A stretch of DNA of 26,387 bases from an uncultured Collinsella sp. (GTDB lineage: Bacteria; Actinomycetota; Coriobacteriia; Coriobacteriales; Coriobacteriaceae), in contig UQKW01000030.1 in NCBI GenBank assembly GCA_900541885.1, positions 1-26,387 on the forward strand, given 5' to 3'. A program made the translations under genes and the position numbers. This document shows positions 22,490-26,387 of the stretch, in pieces; position 1 is the first letter of the stretch; each line of letters begins with the position of its first letter. The notes beneath the pieces were generated by a model. The model worked only from the letters and a program-made list of their open reading frames with translations, was not told the origin of the DNA and ran no database searches.

Positions 22490-22523
22490 AAGGGGCCCGC
22501 ATCCCAACAGATACGGGCCCCTT
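22490..22523 (+). terminator. Right-hand copy of the pgi-type terminator
   Basis: AAGGGGCCCGCATC (22490-22503) pairs with GATACGGGCCCCTT (22510-22523) in 13 of 14 positions; the one C-A mismatch falls at the position that is a T-G wobble in the left hairpin. Confidence 0.75.
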
Positions 22524-22600
22524 GCTATTTAAATGGGCATGAGGGTGTATTGAGGGGGGATGCCTTGCTGTCGGCATCCGCATGCGGTGCCATTCGCTGT

Positions 22601-22620
22601 CTGTAAATATACGTTTACAG
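22601..22620. promoter_or_regulatory. Operator-like inverted repeat upstream of deoC
   Basis: CTGTAAA and TTTACAG form a perfect 7-bp inverted repeat with a 6-base spacer, 120 bases before deoC. The shape suits a dimeric repressor of the LacI, GntR or DeoR type; which one is unknown, and no regulator gene is nearby. Confidence 0.5.
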
Positions 22621-22681
22621 CTAATTTCATACCACTTGTCGGAATGCGGACGCTGTCCTTGTATGTCGGGCGTACATTGAA

Positions 22682-22705
22682 CGTGGTTTTTCGCGTGAAA
22701 CCACG
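22682..22705. promoter_or_regulatory. Second inverted repeat in the deoC leader
   Basis: CGTGGTTT (22682-22689) and AAACCACG (22698-22705) are perfect inverted repeats around TTCGCGTG, just before the deoC ribosome site. It could be an operator or an RNA hairpin. Confidence 0.45.
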
Positions 22706-22739
22706 AATCGGTTGTCAGTCCTGAACAAGGAGGCCCAGC

Positions 22740-23414
22740 ATGACACTTGCCAAACCCATCAATAAATACATCGACTATATCGATGCCCCCGAGGACACGT
22801 TTGAGCAGTATGTCGAGAAGGCGTTAAAGTACAACTTTCGCTGCGTATTTGCGAACCTTCAGGAGTACGAGACGGGCCGCGCCATGCTCGAGGGCTCTGA
22901 CATCATCCTTGCCGGCGCCATCGACTTTCCCCAGGGCACTATGACGCTTGAGGAGAAGCTTGCGAGGTTTGAGGAATACGCTGCGTGTGGCTTTACCGAG
23001 ATTGACTACGTTTTGAATCAGGGGTCGATCGAGAACCGCGATTTTGATGCCATCGAGCGCGAGATGACTACCATTGCTGATTTTTGTCGCGCGCATGGCA
23101 TCACTGACAAGGTAATCGTCGAGATGTGCAAGCTGGACGGCGACGACGCCGCCAAGCGCCGTGTATGCGAGATCGCGCTGGAGGCCAAGCCGGGATTCCT
23201 TAAGACATCGACCGGCAGAAGCTTTGGCGGTGCTAAGCTCGAGGACGTGCGGCTGATGCACGAGGTGCTCGGCGATGCCGTGGCGATCAAGGCGGCGGGC
23301 GGTATCCATAATTACGAAGAGGCTTGCGCATTCATCGAGGCCGGCGCCAGCGCGTTAGGCGCATCGGCGGGCATCGCGATCGTCGAGGGCGCACCGACGG
23401 ATGAGCGTCGCTAG
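22740..23414 (+). CDS. deoC: Deoxyribose-phosphate aldolase
   Basis: Class I aldolase splitting 2-deoxyribose 5-phosphate into acetaldehyde and glyceraldehyde 3-phosphate, which lets deoxynucleosides feed glycolysis. The 224 residues match the short DeoC subgroup. The Schiff-base lysine is K155 in GFLKTSTGR, the second catalytic lysine K184 in VAIKAAGGI, and D89 lies in TEIDYVLN. AAGGAGG is six bases before the ATG. No deoxynucleoside kinase or phosphorylase gene is adjacent, so it is not in a classic deo operon here. Two inverted repeats upstream suggest inducible control. Confidence 0.93.
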   Translation: MTLAKPINKYIDYIDAPEDTFEQYVEKALKYNFRCVFANLQEYETGRAMLEGSDIILAGAIDFPQGTMTLEEKLARFEEYAACGFTEIDYVLNQGSIENRDFDAIEREMTTIADFCRAHGITDKVIVEMCKLDGDDAAKRRVCEIALEAKPGFLKTSTGRSFGGAKLEDVRLMHEVLGDAVAIKAAGGIHNYEEACAFIEAGASALGASAGIAIVEGAPTDERR

Positions 23415-23563
23415 CAGACGTATTTGACCTGAGCGATAAAGCTTCACGACCACACGCCGTTCATGTTCGAGACAATATGACTTTTTGCCCGTTGTAAACG
23501 GAGTCGCGATGGGTGTTCTGTATGATGGCTCAGACAAGGTTGTTCAATGACAGGGAGGCATAT

Positions 23564-24406
23564 ATGGCAATCAAAGCCATCGCGATGGATATCGACGGTA
23601 CGCTCACCAACGATCAGAAAGTGATTAGCCCGCGTACGCGCGAGAAGCTGCTCGCGGCGCAGGAGTCGGGCATTAAGCTCATCTTGGCTTCGGGCCGTCC
23701 CGCATGGGGACTGCACGCCTTGGCGCAGGAGCTCGACCTTCAAAACCATGACGGTCTGCTAGTTGCCTTTAACGGCGCACACGTCGTCGATGCCCAGACC
23801 GACGAGGTACTGTTCGATCAGGCTATGCCTGCCGACGAATTGCATCGCCTGATTGATCACCTGCGTAATTTTGACGTGATCCCTATGATTTCGCTCGGTC
23901 GCGATTTGCACGTCGAGGACTCGTACCGCTGCATGATCACGCTGCCTGACGGCTCGCAGAAAAACATCGTCAAATACGAGCGCGATGCGTGCGATCTTAA
24001 GATCCGCGAGGTCGAGAGCCTGCATGAGGTTGCTGATGCTTATCCCGTGGACAAGCTGCTGACGGCGGGCGATCCGGCCTACCTGCAGGCGCATTACGAG
24101 GAGATGTATGCGCCCTTTAAGCAGACGCTTTCGGGCATGTTTACGGCCGACTGGTACTTTGAGTACACGGCGCCCGGTATCGACAAAGCCCGTGCGCTCG
24201 AGGGTGCCCTGCCCAAACTCGGCATCGATGCCAGCGAGGTCGTATCGTTTGGCGACGGCCAGAACGACAAGTCCATGATTGAGTGGGCCGGCACCGGTGT
24301 TGCCATGGGTAACGCCGTCGATGAGGTTAAGGCTGTGGCCCAGATGGTGACCGCCGATAACAACGAAGATGGTATTGCAATGGCGCTGGATAAGCTGCTG
24401 GGTTAG
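23564..24406 (+). CDS. HAD hydrolase, Cof-type (IIB) sugar/cofactor phosphatase
   Basis: A 280-residue phosphatase of the Cof subfamily. The nucleophile motif is AMDIDGTLTND (residues 7-17), motif II is in LASGRPAWG, and motif III/IV is SFGDGQNDKSMIEWAGTGVAMGNA near 230. The cap is of the C2B type. Substrates in this group are sugar phosphates, nucleotides or pyridoxal phosphate and cannot be told apart by sequence. ATG 23564 with GGGAGG seven bases upstream was chosen over earlier in-frame codons. It ends in the strong terminator that follows. Confidence 0.92.
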   Translation: MAIKAIAMDIDGTLTNDQKVISPRTREKLLAAQESGIKLILASGRPAWGLHALAQELDLQNHDGLLVAFNGAHVVDAQTDEVLFDQAMPADELHRLIDHLRNFDVIPMISLGRDLHVEDSYRCMITLPDGSQKNIVKYERDACDLKIREVESLHEVADAYPVDKLLTAGDPAYLQAHYEEMYAPFKQTLSGMFTADWYFEYTAPGIDKARALEGALPKLGIDASEVVSFGDGQNDKSMIEWAGTGVAMGNAVDEVKAVAQMVTADNNEDGIAMALDKLLG

Positions 24407-24428
24407 AATTGCCGATAATGCATGGTTT

Positions 24429-24454
24429 GGGCGCCTGCTTGCAGGCGCCCTTTT
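24429..24454 (+). terminator. Intrinsic terminator
   Basis: A perfect 10-bp stem GGGCGCCTGC/GCAGGCGCCC with a two-base loop is followed by TTTT. It ends the Cof-type gene and lies only 16 bases before the next start, so some read-through into the next gene is likely. Confidence 0.88.
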
Positions 24455-24469
24455 GTTAGGGAGGGTGCC

Positions 24470-25129
24470 GTGTCCGCATTTCCGTTCGACGCCGTTATCT
24501 TTGACATGGACGGCGTCATTGTCGATACCGAGTATTACTACCTGGGCGAGACTGCCGCGTTTGCCAAGGAGCTTGGGCTTAATCTGACTCAAGAGGAGTT
24601 GAATGGGCAGGTCGGTACCTCGCATCAGTTCTTCCTGCATATGCTGGTCGATTGGTTTGAGCGCGCCGGTAAGGGGCACTTCACTGGCGAGGAAGCGTTG
24701 GCCCGTTGGGACGAGTGGGCGCATGAGCGTCCGCGCGACTATCAGGCTTTGATTAACCCAGGCGCCGTGGATACGATTCGAGAGCTGCCGCGCCGTGGCG
24801 TTCGCGTGGCGCTTGCCAGCTCGTCTCCCATGGTTAGCATCGAGGAAGTGCTCAACGCATGCGGGCTGTCGGATGCCTTTGAGTATGTGGTGAGCGGCGA
24901 GCAGTTTAAGGAGAGTAAACCCGAGCCCGACATCTACCTGCATGCGCTAGACCTGCTGGGGCTGCCCGCGAATCGCTGCTGCTGCGTTGAGGATTCCGTT
25001 CCGGGCATTACCGCGGGTAAGCGAGCCGGCCTGACGGTTATTGCCAAGCGCGAGGAGCGCTTTGGCTTTAGCCAGGATGCCGCGGACAAGATTATCGACC
25101 AGCTGCCGGAGCTGCTGGAACTCGCGTAG
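24470..25129 (+). CDS. HAD hydrolase, beta-phosphoglucomutase/phosphatase type
   Basis: A 219-residue subfamily I HAD enzyme with a helical C1 cap. Motif I VIFDMDGVIVDTEYYY (10-25) carries the two Asp of a phosphatase or mutase; motif II is VALASSSP; the Lys lies in EQFKESKPEPDIY; motif IV is CVEDSVPGITAGKRAG. It may act on a sugar phosphate such as the product of the kinase encoded next. GTG 24470 has AGGGAGGG upstream; its start lies just after the terminator of the previous gene. Confidence 0.9.
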   Translation: MSAFPFDAVIFDMDGVIVDTEYYYLGETAAFAKELGLNLTQEELNGQVGTSHQFFLHMLVDWFERAGKGHFTGEEALARWDEWAHERPRDYQALINPGAVDTIRELPRRGVRVALASSSPMVSIEEVLNACGLSDAFEYVVSGEQFKESKPEPDIYLHALDLLGLPANRCCCVEDSVPGITAGKRAGLTVIAKREERFGFSQDAADKIIDQLPELLELA

Positions 25130-25191
25130 ATTCTGGGCGGTACTGCTGTCACAACAGTGGTTCCGTTGGCATAAGAGAGAGGGGCGGCGTC

Positions 25192-26055
25192 ATGGCATTT
25201 AACGTGAGCGCACTGGGGTTTGGCGACAACGTCGTCGACTGCTACGAGCATATCCACACAATGTATCCGGGTGGCAATGCGGTGAACTTTGCCGTGTATG
25301 CCAAGAAGTGCGGCGCCGCGCGCTCCGCGTATATGGGCATCTTTGGTAATGACGCTGCTGCTGAGCATGTGATTGCGAGTCTTGAGGATGAGGACGTTGA
25401 GCTTGCCAAGTGCAAGCAGCTCATCGGCGAGAACGGTGCGGCACGCGTGACCGTCGTTAACGGCGACCGTGTTTTCCTTGGCTCCAATGAGGGCGGCATC
25501 CGTGGTGATGCGCGCTATGTGCTCGATCGCTTTGACCTTGCGTACGTGAAGCAGTTCGACGTAGTCCACTCGGGCAACTATTGCTTTACCGAGCGTGAAC
25601 TTCCCAAGTTGAAGGCCGCGGGCATCACGGTTTCGTTTGACTTCTCGGACGATTCGACCGACGAGTACTACGAGCAGATTGCTCCCTACGTTGACTTCGC
25701 GTTCTTTAGCGCGGCAGACGCCGCGAGTGAGGATGAGATTCGCGAGCGTCTGGCATGGGTGAGGAGCCTAGGTCCGCGTTTCGTATCGGCAACGGCTGGC
25801 GCTGAGGGCTGCATTGCCTATGATGGCGATCGTTATTACCGCCAACTGGCTAAGCCGGTAACGGATATGAAGGACACCATGGGTGCGGGCGACTCATTCC
25901 TGACTTCGTTCCTGATGTGTTATCTCGATTCCGTCAAGCGTGGCGAGGATGGTGCCGAGGCCGTCGAGCGTGCACTCGACTTTGCGGCGGGGTTTGCTTC
26001 GACCGTATGCGGCATGGAAGGCTCCTGGGGCCATGGAGTGCCGATTTCCGAATAG
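25192..26055 (+). CDS. PfkB-family sugar kinase, fructoselysine 6-kinase-like
   Basis: Ribokinase-fold kinase of 287 residues. The N-terminal GDNVVDCYEHIHTMYPGGNAVNF stretch (seen from residue 11) and the DFSDD, DFAFFSAA segments closely follow the E. coli FrlD pattern, the kinase of Amadori products such as fructoselysine. The C-terminal catalytic motif is DTMGAGDSFLTSF, with the base Asp in GAGD. The remaining frl genes (deglycase, transporter) are not in the window. Kinase for another sugar or nucleoside is possible. GAGAGGGG is upstream of the ATG. It may share a transcript with the HAD gene 62 bases before. Confidence 0.85.
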   Translation: MAFNVSALGFGDNVVDCYEHIHTMYPGGNAVNFAVYAKKCGAARSAYMGIFGNDAAAEHVIASLEDEDVELAKCKQLIGENGAARVTVVNGDRVFLGSNEGGIRGDARYVLDRFDLAYVKQFDVVHSGNYCFTERELPKLKAAGITVSFDFSDDSTDEYYEQIAPYVDFAFFSAADAASEDEIRERLAWVRSLGPRFVSATAGAEGCIAYDGDRYYRQLAKPVTDMKDTMGAGDSFLTSFLMCYLDSVKRGEDGAEAVERALDFAAGFASTVCGMEGSWGHGVPISE

Positions 26056-26061
26056 GTGAGC

Positions 26062-26096
26062 AGTCCCGGGGAGTCGAATTGTCGCCCCCCGGGACT
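26062..26096 (+). terminator. Hairpin after the kinase gene
   Basis: AGTCCCGGGG (26062-26071) pairs perfectly with CCCCGGGACT (26087-26096) around a 15-base loop. No T run follows, so termination is uncertain, though position and strength fit. Confidence 0.5.
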
Positions 26097-26125
26097 CCAT
26101 GGACAAATAATGCTAAATATGAGTA

Positions 26126-26146
26126 CTGTCACTAATTTAGTAACAG
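26126..26146. repeat. Inverted repeat in the AT-rich end region
   Basis: CTGTCACTAA and TTAGTAACAG are inverted repeats with one mismatch around a single T. The stretch 26100-26250 is clearly AT-richer than the rest of the window and shows no gene. This may be an operator or an insertion-sequence border. Confidence 0.4.
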
Positions 26147-26309
26147 CGAAATTAAGCTATTGAGGGCCTAGTTGGGTGTCTGCGAGTGATTAAAACCTGC
26201 TAAAAATGACTTTAACCACCTTAAAGTGCCTTGATAATGGATAGCTGTAGGTGGCGCGCGCAGACGTGGTGTAAGAGTGTCCTGAGGTCCGTCGCTGCAA
26301 GCCCCGATG

Positions 26310-26387
26310 TTACTCCTTCTTGAGGCCGCGCTTCTCGACTATCTCGTCCACTATCTCCCTGGCGCGCCGCCCGAGCGCGCGGCGCCT
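26310..26387 (-). CDS. C-terminal fragment of an unidentified gene (cut by window edge)
   Basis: Twenty-five codons plus TAA, open to the edge, reading LGRRAREIVDEIVEKRGLKKE at the end in part. It uses ATA for Ile and AGG for Arg, rare in neighbouring genes, which points to foreign origin. The adjoining non-coding bases (GGACACTCTTACACC on this strand) recall ends of IS256-like elements, but this is weak. A transposase C-terminus is the leading guess. Confidence 0.35.
   Translation of the reverse strand, partial: RRRALGRRAREIVDEIVEKRGLKKE

Larger units (their letters stand above)
18952..22504. mobile_element. Candidate integrated element at the pgi 3' end
   Basis: About 3.5 kb bounded by the 28-bp duplication and by two similar terminator hairpins (18986 and 22490). 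It carries a minus-strand operon of an unknown protein, a ClpP-like protease and a VirD4/TraG-type DNA-transfer ATPase, together with tandem repeats and an internal terminator. The gene content is foreign to the housekeeping genes either side. No integrase, relaxase or transposase is encoded, so it is either a remnant or depends on another element. Exact ends are uncertain: recombination may have taken place in the repeat or in the hairpin. Confidence 0.65.

Overview
The window looks like a chromosomal segment of a high-GC gut actinobacterium of the class Coriobacteriia, most likely Collinsella or a close relative. This rests on overall GC richness, GTG/TTG starts behind strong GGAGG sites, GC-rich intrinsic terminators, and the gene mix (DUF3793 with flavodoxin, a 3D-domain secreted protein, a ferredoxin-type aldo/keto reductase, a FrlD-like sugar kinase). 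The genus is an inference from protein style, not from a marker gene. No rRNA, tRNA or CRISPR array was seen.

Positions 1-5.6 kb: the tail of an unidentified gene, rnhA, a LysR-type regulator, and divergently metY (O-acetylhomoserine sulfhydrylase) behind a clear promoter and a leader with a 17-codon peptide and alternative hairpins. Then come a secreted 3D-domain protein, a small membrane protein and a ketopantoate-reductase family protein. The last has a possible leader peptide and leader terminator of its own.

Positions 5.9-12.6 kb: an aldo/keto reductase with two 4Fe-4S motifs, a Gfo/Idh/MocA oxidoreductase and endonuclease IV. The second and third are each preceded by a copy of a long palindrome whose inner arms differ but stay complementary. 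A polar amino acid ABC transporter follows (lipoprotein, permease with an unusual N-terminal extracytoplasmic domain, ATPase), closed by a perfect bidirectional terminator.

Positions 12.6-17.1 kb: flavodoxin with a DUF3793 protein, divergent from a membrane-anchored heavy-metal (HMA) protein with a CsoR-like palindrome at its promoter. Next is a LexA-controlled Y-family polymerase overlapping a YolD-like gene, then a stand-alone N-terminal half of an iron-type alcohol dehydrogenase.

Positions 17.2-22.5 kb: pgi, and directly behind it about 3.5 kb bounded by a 28-bp exact duplication of the pgi 3' end, with a similar terminator hairpin at each boundary. It holds a minus-strand operon of an unknown protein, a short peptide, a ClpP-like protease with an intact triad and a VirD4/TraG-type ATPase, with 19-20 bp tandem repeats upstream. 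I read it as a small integrated mobile element, or the remnant of one, using the pgi 3' end as attachment site. No integrase is visible inside it. It is the strongest candidate here for an undescribed system.

Positions 22.6-26.4 kb: deoC, two HAD phosphatases and a fructoselysine-6-kinase-like PfkB kinase, an operator-rich, sugar-related set. The window ends in an AT-richer stretch and the C-terminus of an unidentified minus-strand gene that uses codons rare in the neighbouring genes.
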